64,000 nucleotides of DNA. Origin: Mesorhizobium hawassense (lineage in GTDB: Bacteria > Pseudomonadota > Alphaproteobacteria > Rhizobiales > Rhizobiaceae). The DNA lies in NCBI RefSeq assembly GCF_003289945.1, contig NZ_QMBP01000018.1, forward strand, positions 62,001 through 126,000, read 5' to 3'. Below the pieces are notes generated by a model. It was not told the DNA's origin. It did not search any database and saw nothing but the letters and a program-made list of their open reading frames with translations. A program made the position numbers and the translations under genes. Numbering within the stretch: position 1 is the first letter of the stretch; the number at the start of each line of letters is the position of its first letter. This document shows, in pieces, positions 24,555-32,932 of this stretch.

Positions 24555-25202
24555 ATGCCACTGCAGAACCGGGTCGATCCCTTCGGCGCCATCCATGCCG
24601 TGCCGGAGCGCGGCCTGTTCACCGGCAATCGCGGCATCATCCACGATCCGGAAACGAAAACCTTGCTGAGGAAGCGATGGGCGTTGCCGGCCTGGATCGT
24701 CTGCGTCTGCCAATTCCGCAATGTGCGGCGCGAGCCGATGGGCCGAAACCGTCCCGGGGGCAAGGCCGGCTGGACCGAGCTGTTCTTTCTCGACGAGGTG
24801 ACGGCATTGGCCGCCGGCCACCGGCCCTGCTTCTTCTGCCGGCGTGAACGGGCAACCGACTTCGTCGGTCGCTTCGGCGAGGCGTTCGGCATCGCGGAGC
24901 CGCGCGCGCCGATGGTCGACAAGCGGTTGCACAAGGAACGGCTGGCCTCAGGTGGACGTCCGCCGGCTGTAATCGCGCCCGGGCTTGGCGGCTTGCCCGA
25001 CGGCACGATGATCGCGGATGGCGACAACGCCTATGCGCTGCGCGCCGGCAAGGCGCTTAAATGGTCGTTCGCGGGCTACGCCAATCCCGCGGCCTTCGAT
25101 CGCCTCGCCGGCAAGCAGCTGCGCCTGCTGACGCCAGCAACGACCATCGCGGTGCTGCGGCAAGGCTTTGCACCGGTCTGGCATCCGACTGCCGATATTT
25201 GA
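24555..25202 (+). CDS. conserved protein of unknown function with a CxxC motif
   Basis: A 215-residue protein I do not recognise beyond the impression that it is conserved in rhizobia. Two features stand out: an N-terminal segment that ends with WIVCVCQFRNVRREPMGRN, and AGHRPCFFCRRERATDF with a CFFC pair that could bind a metal. The C-terminal half has LKWSFAGYANP and a terminal AVLRQGFAPVWHP. No signal peptide or membrane segment is seen. The ATG at 24555 follows GAGAGAAAA. It is divergent from the amidotransferase gene and followed by a strong palindrome, so it is probably monocistronic. Confidence 0.7.
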   Translation: MPLQNRVDPFGAIHAVPERGLFTGNRGIIHDPETKTLLRKRWALPAWIVCVCQFRNVRREPMGRNRPGGKAGWTELFFLDEVTALAAGHRPCFFCRRERATDFVGRFGEAFGIAEPRAPMVDKRLHKERLASGGRPPAVIAPGLGGLPDGTMIADGDNAYALRAGKALKWSFAGYANPAAFDRLAGKQLRLLTPATTIAVLRQGFAPVWHPTADI

Positions 25203-25227
25203 CGGCGACCCGCGCCTCGGCATTGCC

Positions 25228-25265
25228 AAGCGGATATTCGTGGGATGATCCACGAATATCCGCTT
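25228..25265. other. perfect 16-base-pair inverted repeat
   Basis: Arms 25228-25243 (AAGCGGATATTCGTGG) and 25250-25265 are perfectly complementary around the loop GATGAT. It lies 26 bases after the unknown gene at 24555-25202 and 69 bases before rsmE. No U-run follows on either strand. It may be a terminator working with Rho, a binding site, or a small palindromic element. Confidence 0.9.
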
Positions 25266-25334
25266 AGATTGCCTTGTTTTTCGCAGGTTCTGATCGCAAA
25301 ACCGCGGGACACTTTTGCGGAACCTGCTTGGGCC

Positions 25335-26069
25335 ATGCGCGCCAATTACAAGATGCAGCGGCTGTTCGTGCCGGACGATCTCGGGGTCGGCCTCGAATTC
25401 GAGGCCGGACAACAGCAGAGCCATTATCTGGCGCATGTGCTGCGGCTCGGCGAAGGCGCCGAAGTTCTGCTTTTCAACGGCCGCGACGGCGAATGGTCGG
25501 CTTCGATCGCCGCCAGATCCAAGAAGGCGGTCAAGCTGAGGGTGCTGGAGTTGCAGCGGCCGCAGCCGCCGCTGCCCGATCTCGTCTATTGTTTCGCGCC
25601 GCTGAAGCAAGGACGGCTCGACTACCTCGTGCAGAAAGCTGTCGAGATGGGCGCTGGCATGCTGCAGCCGGTCATCACCCAGCACACACAGGTGGCAAAG
25701 CCCGGCATCGAGCGGCTGCGCGCCAATGTCGTCGAGGCGGCCGAGCAATGCGGCATACTGGCGGTGCCGGAGGTGCGCGAAGCGGAAAAGCTCGAGCGAT
25801 TGCTCGCCAACTGGGACAAGGAGCGGCGGCTGATCTTCTGCGACGAGGATGCCTCGACCAACAATCCGCTGCCGGCCTTGCAGGCGGTCAAGGAGAAGAA
25901 ACTTGCGTTGCTGGTCGGGCCGGAAGGTGGATTTTCCGACGACGAGCGCAAGATGCTGAGGGCCCTGCCTTTCGTCACCGCCATCCCGCTCGGACCACGC
26001 ATCCTGCGCGCCGACACGGCGGCGGTGGCAGCATTTGCCGCGATCCAGGCGACGATCGGCGACTGGTGA
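25335..26069 (+). CDS. rsmE: 16S rRNA (uracil-1498 N3)-methyltransferase
   Basis: A 244-residue SPOUT methyltransferase of the RsmE family, which methylates U1498 of 16S rRNA in the assembled 30S subunit. The N-terminal PUA-like part begins QRLFVPDDLG and contains HYLAHVLRLGEGAEV. The knotted SAM-binding core carries LLVGPEGGFSDDE and PLGPRILRADTAAVAA, which are diagnostic. I chose the ATG at 25335; the frame is open 30 codons further upstream through unrelated sequence. In rhizobia rsmE commonly precedes gshA, as it does here. Confidence 0.96.
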   Translation: MRANYKMQRLFVPDDLGVGLEFEAGQQQSHYLAHVLRLGEGAEVLLFNGRDGEWSASIAARSKKAVKLRVLELQRPQPPLPDLVYCFAPLKQGRLDYLVQKAVEMGAGMLQPVITQHTQVAKPGIERLRANVVEAAEQCGILAVPEVREAEKLERLLANWDKERRLIFCDEDASTNNPLPALQAVKEKKLALLVGPEGGFSDDERKMLRALPFVTAIPLGPRILRADTAAVAAFAAIQATIGDW

Positions 26070-26271
26070 TCAAATCCTGTTGAGGCCTGGCTCAGGATTT
26101 TTTGCTTGATCGGCTCCTGACATTTCGTCCATCTAGCGCCGGCGGCCTTCCGGCCCCTGCAGCACCGCGCATGCTTTTCGACGCACGAAGGGCGCTGTAA
26201 CACTTAGTATGTGCAGGACGCCTGGCGGAAGTCGATGCCGATTTCCGGGGCAAAGCGCTCGGAGGGGCCTC

Positions 26272-27645
26272 ATGGCGCGCGACACGACCGATATCCAGCC
26301 CATCGAAGGCATCGACGAACTGGTCGGCTATCTGGCCGCCGGCAACAAGCCGCGCGACAAATGGCGGATCGGCACCGAGCACGAAAAATTCCCCTTCTAT
26401 GTCGACGGCAACGCGCCGGTGCCTTACGGCGGCGAGCGCGGCATCCGCGCCATCCTCGAAGGCATGCAGGAAAAGCTCGGCTGGGATCCGATCATGGATG
26501 CCGGCCGCATCATCGGCCTGGTCGAGCCGACCGGCCAGGGCGCGATCTCGCTGGAGCCCGGCGGCCAGTTCGAACTTTCCGGCGCGCCGCTGGAATCGAT
26601 CCACCAGACCTGCCGCGAGGGCAATGCGCACCTGGCGCAGGTGCGCGAGATCGCCGAGCCGATGGGCATACGCTTCCTCGGGCTTGGCGGCAGCCCGAAA
26701 TGGTCGCTGGCCGACACGCCGAAAATGCCGAAGTCGCGCTACGAGATCATGACCCGCTACATGCCGAAGGTCGGCACCAAGGGCCTCGACATGATGTACC
26801 GCACCTGCACGATCCAGGTGAATCTCGACTTCGAGAGCGAAGCCGACATGCGCCGCAAGATGCAGGTGTCGCTGAAGCTGCAGCCGCTGTCGACGGCGCT
26901 GTTCGCCAATTCGCCCTTCACCGAGAGCCGTCCGAACGGGCTGCAGAGCTGGCGCGGCGACATCTGGCGCGACACCGACAACCAGCGTTCCGGCATGCTC
27001 GAATTCTGCTTCTCGCCAGATTTCGGTTTCGCCGACTATGTCGAATGGGCGCTCGACGTGCCGATGTATTTCGTCATCCGCGACGGCCAGTATCACGACA
27101 TGACGCATATCACCTTCCGTCAGTTCATGACGGGCGCCGCCCGCAATGACGTGCCCGACGGCCTGCCGACGATGGGCGACTGGGCAAATCATCTCTCGAC
27201 CCTTTTCCCCGACGTGCGGCTGAAGCGCTTTCTCGAAATGCGCGGCGCCGATGGCGGACCGTGGCGGCGCATCTGCGCGCTGCCCGCCTTCTGGGTCGGA
27301 TTGCTTTACGACGAGCAGGCGCTGGAGGCCGCAGAGGCGCTGACCGCGAGCTGGACCTACAAGGAAGCGCTGGCGATGCGCAACGCCGTGCCGGAGCTAG
27401 GCATCGCGGCGCCGTTCCGCAACGCCACCTTGCGCGACGTCGCCCGCGACGTGCTCGCGATCGCGCGCACCGGCCTGAAGAACCGGGCCAAGAAGAACCG
27501 CGACGGCTATGACGAGACGTCGTTCCTCAACACGCTGGACGAGGTCGTGGCGCGCGGTACCACCAGCGCCGAGGAGATGTTGTCGGCCTACCACACGCGC
27601 TGGGGCGGCTCGATCGAGCCGGTGTTCATGGAATATGCCTATTAA
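26272..27645 (+). CDS. gshA: glutamate--cysteine ligase
   Basis: A 457-residue enzyme of the GCS2/plant-type family, which makes gamma-glutamylcysteine from Glu, Cys and ATP, the first step of glutathione synthesis. Signature segments are WRIGTEHEKFPFYVDG (Glu ligands), LEPGGQFELSGAPLESIHQTC (substrate binding) and MYRTCTIQVNLDF. The length fits the alphaproteobacterial enzyme. I chose the ATG at 26272 (MARDTTDIQPIEG), with GGAGGGG before it; the open frame has 21 more codons upstream. It follows rsmE by about 200 bases, so it may have its own promoter. Glutathione is needed for symbiosis and for stress resistance in rhizobia. Confidence 0.96.
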   Translation: MARDTTDIQPIEGIDELVGYLAAGNKPRDKWRIGTEHEKFPFYVDGNAPVPYGGERGIRAILEGMQEKLGWDPIMDAGRIIGLVEPTGQGAISLEPGGQFELSGAPLESIHQTCREGNAHLAQVREIAEPMGIRFLGLGGSPKWSLADTPKMPKSRYEIMTRYMPKVGTKGLDMMYRTCTIQVNLDFESEADMRRKMQVSLKLQPLSTALFANSPFTESRPNGLQSWRGDIWRDTDNQRSGMLEFCFSPDFGFADYVEWALDVPMYFVIRDGQYHDMTHITFRQFMTGAARNDVPDGLPTMGDWANHLSTLFPDVRLKRFLEMRGADGGPWRRICALPAFWVGLLYDEQALEAAEALTASWTYKEALAMRNAVPELGIAAPFRNATLRDVARDVLAIARTGLKNRAKKNRDGYDETSFLNTLDEVVARGTTSAEEMLSAYHTRWGGSIEPVFMEYAY

Positions 27646-27745
27646 CCCTTGGCCATGCGCTTGAGCTTGGTGCAGCAAAAGCCGCTTCAATCAGGGATGG
27701 AAACAAACTACCTTCTCCGGGAAGGATGGTCCGGAGGAGAACCCA

Positions 27746-28762
27746 ATGCCTTCCCTGTTCGACATTTTCGCGCAAGCTCAGAACGGCAACGCCATGCAAG
27801 CGCTCGCGCAGCAATACGGGCTTTCCATGCAGCAGACGCAAGCCGCGGTGCAGGCGCTGCTACCCGCCTTTTCGCAAGGTCTGCAGCGCAATACCGCCGA
27901 TCCTTACGGGATGGGCGCCTTCATGACGGCGATGGCGAGCGGCCAGCACGCAAAATATTTCGAGGACGCCACCCGGGCTTTTTCGCCGCAAGGCATCGAT
28001 GAGGGCAACGGCATTCTCGGCCATCTGTTCGGCTCGAAAGACCTGTCGCGCGCGGTGGCGAACCAGGCGGCGCAGGCGACGGGACTGAGCCAGCAGGTGC
28101 TGCAGCAGATGCTACCGGCCATGGCCTCGATGATGATGGGCGGACTGTTCAAGCAGACCAACAACCAGATGCAGTCAGCCGGCGGCTTCGGCGGCAGTGG
28201 CAATCCGCTCGGCGAGATCATCGAGCAGATGATGCGGCAGAGCGGCGTGGCACCAGCGTCGCAGACGCGCCAGGCGCCGCAACCGGCGCCCAATCCCTAT
28301 GGCGAGAACCCGCTCGGCAAAGCTCTGCAGGACATGTTCGGCGGCGGTGCGCCGCAGCCGCAAAGCCAACCCCAGCAGGCGCCCAATCCTTACGGCGAGA
28401 ACCCGCTCGGCAAAGTGCTGCAGGATATGTTCGGCGGTGGAACGCCGCAGCAGACGCAGCCGCAGCAGACGCAAAGTCCCTATGGCGACAATCCGCTCGG
28501 CAAGATCTTCGAGGAGATGCTGCGCCAGGGCGGCGGCGGTTTCGGCCTGCCCGGCGGACAGCCGGCGCCGCAACCGCAACAGCGTCAACCGCAGCAAAGC
28601 GCGCCGCAACAGCCGCAGACAAACCCGAGCGGCCGGCCGCGAAACCCGTTCGACGACATCTTCGGCAAGATGTTCGAAACCGGCGCGCAGCAGCGCGACG
28701 AGTATGAAAAGAACGTCGGGACGATCTTCGACCAGTTCAAGCGCGACATGGACCGGCGGTAG
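27746..28762 (+). CDS. DUF937-like protein with internal NPYGxNPLGK repeats
   Basis: A 338-residue protein. The N-terminal part (about 1-140) is helical and resembles DUF937 proteins (QALAQQYGLSMQQTQAAVQALLPAF and further helices). The second half is low-complexity, rich in Pro, Gln, Gly and Asn. Three copies of an NPYGENPLGK-type unit (28290-28500) lie in it, each followed by ALQDMFGGG or EEMLRQGGG. The C-terminus (RNPFDDIFGKMFETGAQQRDEYEKNVGTIFDQFKRDMDRR) is charged. There is no signal peptide. Function is unknown; the repeats suggest a scaffold or multivalent binding protein. GGAGGAG at about 8 bases precedes the ATG. Confidence 0.85.
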   Translation: MPSLFDIFAQAQNGNAMQALAQQYGLSMQQTQAAVQALLPAFSQGLQRNTADPYGMGAFMTAMASGQHAKYFEDATRAFSPQGIDEGNGILGHLFGSKDLSRAVANQAAQATGLSQQVLQQMLPAMASMMMGGLFKQTNNQMQSAGGFGGSGNPLGEIIEQMMRQSGVAPASQTRQAPQPAPNPYGENPLGKALQDMFGGGAPQPQSQPQQAPNPYGENPLGKVLQDMFGGGTPQQTQPQQTQSPYGDNPLGKIFEEMLRQGGGGFGLPGGQPAPQPQQRQPQQSAPQQPQTNPSGRPRNPFDDIFGKMFETGAQQRDEYEKNVGTIFDQFKRDMDRR

Positions 28763-28779
28763 GTATCGCGCGACCTAAG

Positions 28780-28915
28780 GTGTGTCGCCATTCCGGTCAG
28801 GCCGAGTCGAAAACGGTGGGGTCCGAGAACCGGAGCGGAGCGTACTTAAGTACGTGAGCACCGGAAGCGAAGGAAGCCGCCGTTTGCAGGCCGGCCTCGC
28901 CTGAATGGCGGCACA
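28780..28915. repeat. large palindromic element after the DUF937 gene
   Basis: The ends CCATTC (28789) and GAATGG (28902) pair, and further arms (GTCAGGC...GCCTGA and AAACGG...CCGTTT) pair inside. The centre is the perfect 14-base palindrome CGTACTTAAGTACG (28849-28862). A region of about 130 bases can thus form one long hairpin. Such elements are common after rhizobial genes. Confidence 0.7.
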
Positions 28916-28920
28916 GCTTA

Positions 28921-29002
28921 AAAAAATGCCCGGTCCTGGAGGAAGAACCGGGCAATGTGCAGGCGGGCCGGCGGGGAACCGGCAGGGAGTGTGGGAGCCT
29001 GC
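28921..29002 (-). ncRNA. structured 3' region of the DUF1127 gene, possible small RNA ending in a terminator
   Basis: Read on the minus strand, three hairpins follow the DUF1127 stop codon. Two with pyrimidine-rich loops (CTCCCACACT near 28987-28997 and TTCCCCG at 28972-28978) partly share a stem. The third is a strong hairpin TGCCCGGT/ACCGGGCA (28927-28954) with a TCTTCCTCC loop and TTTTTTT behind it, that is, a Rho-independent terminator. In Rhodobacter the DUF1127 gene ccaF1 is followed by RNAs with CCUCC-type loops, so this could be processed to a small RNA. Confidence 0.6.
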
Positions 29003-29069
29003 ATGAAACTTGGTCGCGCCGAGCCGTGAAAAGGTTCAACGCGACCGGAAATCCAGGCAACGCGGCCGT

Positions 29070-29360
29070 TCAGGCGACCCGACGAGCGAGATCCTCGATC
29101 GTGTCGGCGCGCTCGCTGGCGATGGCGCGCAGCTTCACCGTCGGATCGCGGCCGAACGGCACGCCGACGGCGACGTGAAGGTCGGCGCGGGTCAGGCCGA
29201 TATCGGCAAGCTCGGCGTCCGACATCTCGCCCAGGCGATAGAAGGCGCGGCGATTCTTCCAGGCGACATAGGCGTTGGCGAGAACATTGATCACGCGCGT
29301 CGCAACAGCCGGACGCGTGGTGATGCGCTGGGTCTCGGAAGCGAATTCAATCGTGGTCAT
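29070..29360 (-). CDS. DUF1127 (YjiS-like) small protein
   Basis: A 96-residue protein. The conserved DUF1127 core is at about 25-70: VLANAYVAWKNRRAFYRLGEMSDAELADIGLTRADL, rich in Arg and Leu. In other alphaproteobacteria short DUF1127 proteins (CcaF1, for example) bind RNA and influence sRNA maturation or phosphate and carbon metabolism; here the longer C-terminal tail is variable. I chose the ATG at 29360 with AAGAGAG 5-9 bases upstream; the frame is open 38 codons further up. The mRNA ends in a structured 3' region with a terminator. The gene is divergent from a LysR regulator gene, which may control it. Confidence 0.9.
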   Translation of the reverse strand: MTTIEFASETQRITTRPAVATRVINVLANAYVAWKNRRAFYRLGEMSDAELADIGLTRADLHVAVGVPFGRDPTVKLRAIASERADTIEDLARRVA

Positions 29361-29541
29361 GTCAGTCTCTCTTACGCAGTAGAGCGGACGAAACCAGGCG
29401 ATCGGCGCCTTTGGGAGAAGCGCCGTTCCGGTCTCGATACACATGCCTTCATGTGGACGATGCCAATTTGCCATCGCGCGATTGATTAATCCAACGAATG
29501 TTTTTAATCTGTAGCATCAACATCAATGATGGGTTGGACCG

Positions 29542-30498
29542 ATGAAAGCGCCGCTCGACCTCGATCAGTTGCAAACCTTCATCTCGATCGCCGACACCGG
29601 CAGCTTCACCCGCGCGGCCGAAGAGGTGCATCGCACGCAGTCGGCGGTGTCGATGCAGATGCGCCGGCTGGAGGAGCGGATCGGCAAACCGCTATTCGAA
29701 AAGGACGGCCGCACCAACAAACTGACCGAGGAAGGCGACCGGCTGCTTTCCTATGCGCGGCGGCTGATCTACCTCAACCGCGAGACCCTGGCCGCCTTCG
29801 ACGACCAGCGCCTCGAAGGCACGATCCGCATCGGCACGCCGGACGATTATGCCGACCGCTTCCTGCCCGAGATCATGGCGCGCTTCTCGCGCTCCAACCC
29901 GCGCGTCGAGCTGACCGTCGTGTGCGAACCGACGCCGGGGCTGGTCGAACACATCAAGCGCGGCAATCTCGACCTGGCGCTGGTGACGCATAACGACACG
30001 CGCGGCCAGTCGGAAGTGGTGCGGCGCGAGCCGCTGCTGTGGGTGACCTCGGCCAACCACGCCACGCATGAGCAGGAAATCCTGCCGATGGCTTTCGGCC
30101 GGCCGAATTGCATCTGGCGGCGCGCCGCGGTCGACGTGCTCGACCGGCAGAGCCGCGAATATCGCGTGCTGTTCTCCAGCTTCTCGGCCACCGTCATCAC
30201 CGCCGCCGTGCTTTCGGGCCTCGCCATCTCGGTGCTCCCGGAATGCGCGCTTCGGCCCGGCATGCGCGTGCTCGGCGAAGCCGACGGCTTCGGTCAGCTG
30301 CCGGACTGCCGCATCGGCATAATGCGCGGCCAGACCTCGCAGCCGGAGATCGTCGATGCTTTAGCGCGCCATATTGCCGAGAGCCTCGACAACATTTCCG
30401 TTCCGATCAGCGAAGAGGCCGGAAGCTTCGACTTCGCCGCGCTCGCCTTCGCCAAGATGAAGCGGGTCAAGGCAAACCAGATCATGCCCGGCTGGTAA
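29542..30498 (+). CDS. LysR-family transcriptional regulator
   Basis: A 318-residue LysR-type regulator. The N-terminal winged helix (LDLDQLQTFISIADTGSFTRAAEEVHRTQSAVSMQMRRLE, about 5-45) is standard; an effector domain of two Rossmann-like lobes follows (RIGTPDDYADRF, about 95 onward). It resembles the LrhA/HdfR branch rather than CysB. The divergent DUF1127 gene shares the 181-base gap between 29360 and 29542, the usual place for a LysR target promoter. A T-N11-A site ATTAATCCAACGAAT lies at about 29485-29499. It is followed by a dispersed repeat. Confidence 0.9.
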   Translation: MKAPLDLDQLQTFISIADTGSFTRAAEEVHRTQSAVSMQMRRLEERIGKPLFEKDGRTNKLTEEGDRLLSYARRLIYLNRETLAAFDDQRLEGTIRIGTPDDYADRFLPEIMARFSRSNPRVELTVVCEPTPGLVEHIKRGNLDLALVTHNDTRGQSEVVRREPLLWVTSANHATHEQEILPMAFGRPNCIWRRAAVDVLDRQSREYRVLFSSFSATVITAAVLSGLAISVLPECALRPGMRVLGEADGFGQLPDCRIGIMRGQTSQPEIVDALARHIAESLDNISVPISEEAGSFDFAALAFAKMKRVKANQIMPGW

Positions 30499-30501
30499 GG
30501 C

Positions 30502-30607
30502 GGGAGCAATTCCAGGAAAAGTGTGAAGCGGTTTTCCGTCAGGAATTGCGTTGAAACAAGGAGATAGAGCGGTTCTCCGTTTCGGTGAAACGGAGGAGCG
30601 CTCTATG
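30502..30607. repeat. GCAATTCC repeat family, copy 3 (inverted)
   Basis: GGAGCAATTCCAGGAAAAGTG, a CGGTTTTCCGTCAGGAATTGCG arm and then AACAAGGAGATAGAGCGGTT match the reverse complement of the copy at 41351-41461 closely. The end (CTCCGTTTC/GAAACGGAG) is a further 9-base hairpin. It sits between the convergent LysR and GGDEF genes. Confidence 0.85.
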
Positions 30608-32810
30608 CGCGAACGGCGGACCGCTCCGGCTTGGCGTGCGAGACACCCGGCAGCGCCAGCAACTGGCTGGGCTCCAGCGGCGGTGACAACAGATAGCCCT
30701 GCAACTGACGGCAGCCCATGCCGACCAGCAGGGCCTTCTGTCCATCGGTCTCGACGCCTTCGGCGGTCACTTCCACCCGCAGCGCCTGCGCCAGCTCGAT
30801 CAGCGTCTTGACGATCGCGCGGGCACTTTCGTCCTCGTCGAGCAGGCGCACGAAGGAGCGGTCGATCTTCAGCTTGTCGATCGACTGGCGGCGCAGATAG
30901 CTCAGCGACGAATAGCCGGTGCCGAAATCATCCAGAACGATGCGGACGCCGGATTCGCGCAGGGTTGCGATGACGGAGCTAATCGTGTCGTTGTGCTCGA
31001 GCAGCACACCCTCGGTGGTCTCGAGTTGCAGCCGGCCCGGGTCCAACCCGGTTTCGCTCAGGACCGATGCAACCAGTGCGGCGAAGCCGGCATCGCGCAA
31101 CTGCACGGGCGAGATGTTGACGGCGATCCACGGTAGTTCGGTCGTGACCGCGAAGCGGCAGGCCTCGGTCAGCGCCCATTTGCCGAGTTCGCCGATCAGC
31201 CCGCGTTCTTCGGCGATGGCGATGAATTGCCCGGCAGGCAGCGCGCCATGCACCTCATGACCCCAGCGGATCAGCGCTTCGGCGCCGAGAATCCTGTGAC
31301 CGTCCACCGCGAAGACAGGCTGATAGGCGAGCTTTATCCCGCCGTCGCCATCCAGCGCCTTGCGCAGCTCCGCCTCGACCTTGCGCTTGCGCAGCAGCAG
31401 ATCGTCCATGTCGCCGGCGAACACCTGATAGCGGCCACGGCCGTTCTTCTTGGCCTCGTAAAGCGCGATGTCGGCCTTGCGCAGCAGATCGTCCGCGTCG
31501 GTGTCCGATCCGGACGAAAGAGCGATGCCGATGCTCGCGCTGACGAAGACCTGGTCGTCGATCAGCCTGAACGGCTCGCGCAGCTTCAAGAGCAGTCTTT
31601 CGGCTATGTCCTCGGCGCTTGTGACGTCGGGAACGTCGAGCAGGATGATGGCGAACTCGTCGCCGCCGAGCCGGGCGACGGTATCGACTTCGCGGATCGT
31701 GTGCTTGAGCCGCGCCGCCGTCTGGCGCACGAGCTGGTCGCCGGCCGGATGGCCGAGCGTGTCATTGATGTGCTTGAAGCGATCGAGGTCGAGGTAAAGC
31801 AGCGCCACGCGTGCTCCATCCTGGCTGGCGAACAGCAGCGTTCGCCGCAGGCGATCCTCGAACAGCGCCCGGTTGGGCAGACCGGTGAGCGTGTCGTGGA
31901 AGGCGAGATATTGCGCTTCATCCTGGCTGGTCTGCAGAGCGGCCGACGCGCGACGCAACCTGCGCAGCACGAACACCAGGACACCGCCCGCCATAAGCAA
32001 CGCGATCGCCAGGGCCGGAGCGATCTTGCGCACCAGAGTGAGGCCGGGCCGCTCCTGGTTCCAGCCGATATAGCCGAGGATGACGCCGCGCGAATCGACC
32101 AGCGGGACGGCGGCCGGGCCAACCGGGTCCGACAACGGCACCAGCCGCGCGCCATCGAGCAGATATTTGGCCGCGATCTTGCCGATGACGGCATCGTTGA
32201 TGAACTCGGCCGAGACATCCAGATATTCCGTGCCGGCCGCCTGGGTGACGCGATCCGTGCTCGGCACCAGCGGCATGATGCTCAGGATCGCGGGCTTCCC
32301 CTGAAGCGACACAAGGTCTTGCGCGACCATCTTGGCCGGCTGCCCGGACGCGTCGGCCTTCGGTGGCTCAGCCAACATGCGGCGCAGCGTCTCGATGGTC
32401 GGCTGCAGTTCCGGCTGATCCTCGCCGAAGGTTGAAGCCTGAACGACCTTGCCCTCCCGCATGGCGTGGATCACATGGTTGGCGGCATCGAGGATGTACA
32501 CCCGGTTGTGGCCGTAGTAGGTATACATCCAGGTACTGAGGTTTTCCTCGATCCAAGCCTGATTGCCCGCCCTCACATTGGTTACGGAATCGTCCCAGAC
32601 GGTTACGCTTTCCTGCTCGCGCTGGACCGCGGCAATCTGATCCTTCAGGCCGTCGGCGATAAAAATCTTCTGGCGTTCGAGCGAAGCCTCGTCGGCCTGG
32701 TCGGCGGCGTAGAAGCCGAAACCGACCACGATGGCCAACGCGAAAGCGGCAAGCGTCAGCACGGTCAGCGTGACCTGATGCGTCAACGGACTGCTGTTTT
32801 GTCGTGCGCT
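30603..32810 (-). CDS. CHASE4-GGDEF-EAL cyclic-di-GMP signalling protein
   Basis: A 735-residue membrane protein. A first transmembrane helix (TLTVLTLAAFALAIVVGFG, about 12-32) is followed by a periplasmic CHASE4-type sensor (about 40-225), a second helix (APALAIALLMAGGVLVFVL, about 263-283), a GGDEF domain with intact RLGGDEFAIIL and an EAL domain with intact GAEALIRW, DDFGTGYSSLSYL and further metal ligands. Both catalytic motifs look functional, so it could make and degrade c-di-GMP, with the balance set by the periplasmic sensor. I chose the ATG at 32810 (MSARQNSS); the frame has 12 more codons upstream. It is divergent from xseA. Confidence 0.93.
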   Translation of the reverse strand, partial: SARQNSSPLTHQVTLTVLTLAAFALAIVVGFGFYAADQADEASLERQKIFIADGLKDQIAAVQREQESVTVWDDSVTNVRAGNQAWIEENLSTWMYTYYGHNRVYILDAANHVIHAMREGKVVQASTFGEDQPELQPTIETLRRMLAEPPKADASGQPAKMVAQDLVSLQGKPAILSIMPLVPSTDRVTQAAGTEYLDVSAEFINDAVIGKIAAKYLLDGARLVPLSDPVGPAAVPLVDSRGVILGYIGWNQERPGLTLVRKIAPALAIALLMAGGVLVFVLRRLRRASAALQTSQDEAQYLAFHDTLTGLPNRALFEDRLRRTLLFASQDGARVALLYLDLDRFKHINDTLGHPAGDQLVRQTAARLKHTIREVDTVARLGGDEFAIILLDVPDVTSAEDIAERLLLKLREPFRLIDDQVFVSASIGIALSSGSDTDADDLLRKADIALYEAKKNGRGRYQVFAGDMDDLLLRKRKVEAELRKALDGDGGIKLAYQPVFAVDGHRILGAEALIRWGHEVHGALPAGQFIAIAEERGLIGELGKWALTEACRFAVTTELPWIAVNISPVQLRDAGFAALVASVLSETGLDPGRLQLETTEGVLLEHNDTISSVIATLRESGVRIVLDDFGTGYSSLSYLRRQSIDKLKIDRSFVRLLDEDESARAIVKTLIELAQALRVEVTAEGVETDGQKALLVGMGCRQLQGYLLSPPLEPSQLLALPGVSHAKPERSAVRA

Positions 32811-32932
32811 CATCACGTCCCTGGCTGGTTCTCCTGCCGCAGTCAAAGCAAATCGGGCTTAAGATCACGTTAGAATATTAGCGAGGTTTCTTCGCGCTTG
32901 ACGCGCGCCGATAAGCGTTCCCCAATCACGCG

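Noticed and set aside
28290..28500. Regular repeat units that could suggest a CRISPR array
   Set aside because: They lie in frame within the DUF937-like gene and code for NPYGxNPLGK units; spacers are not unique and no cas gene is near.
31227..32435. 402-codon plus-strand frame opposite the GGDEF/EAL gene
   Set aside because: Shadow of intact GGDEF motifs on the other strand; no start region and no motif.
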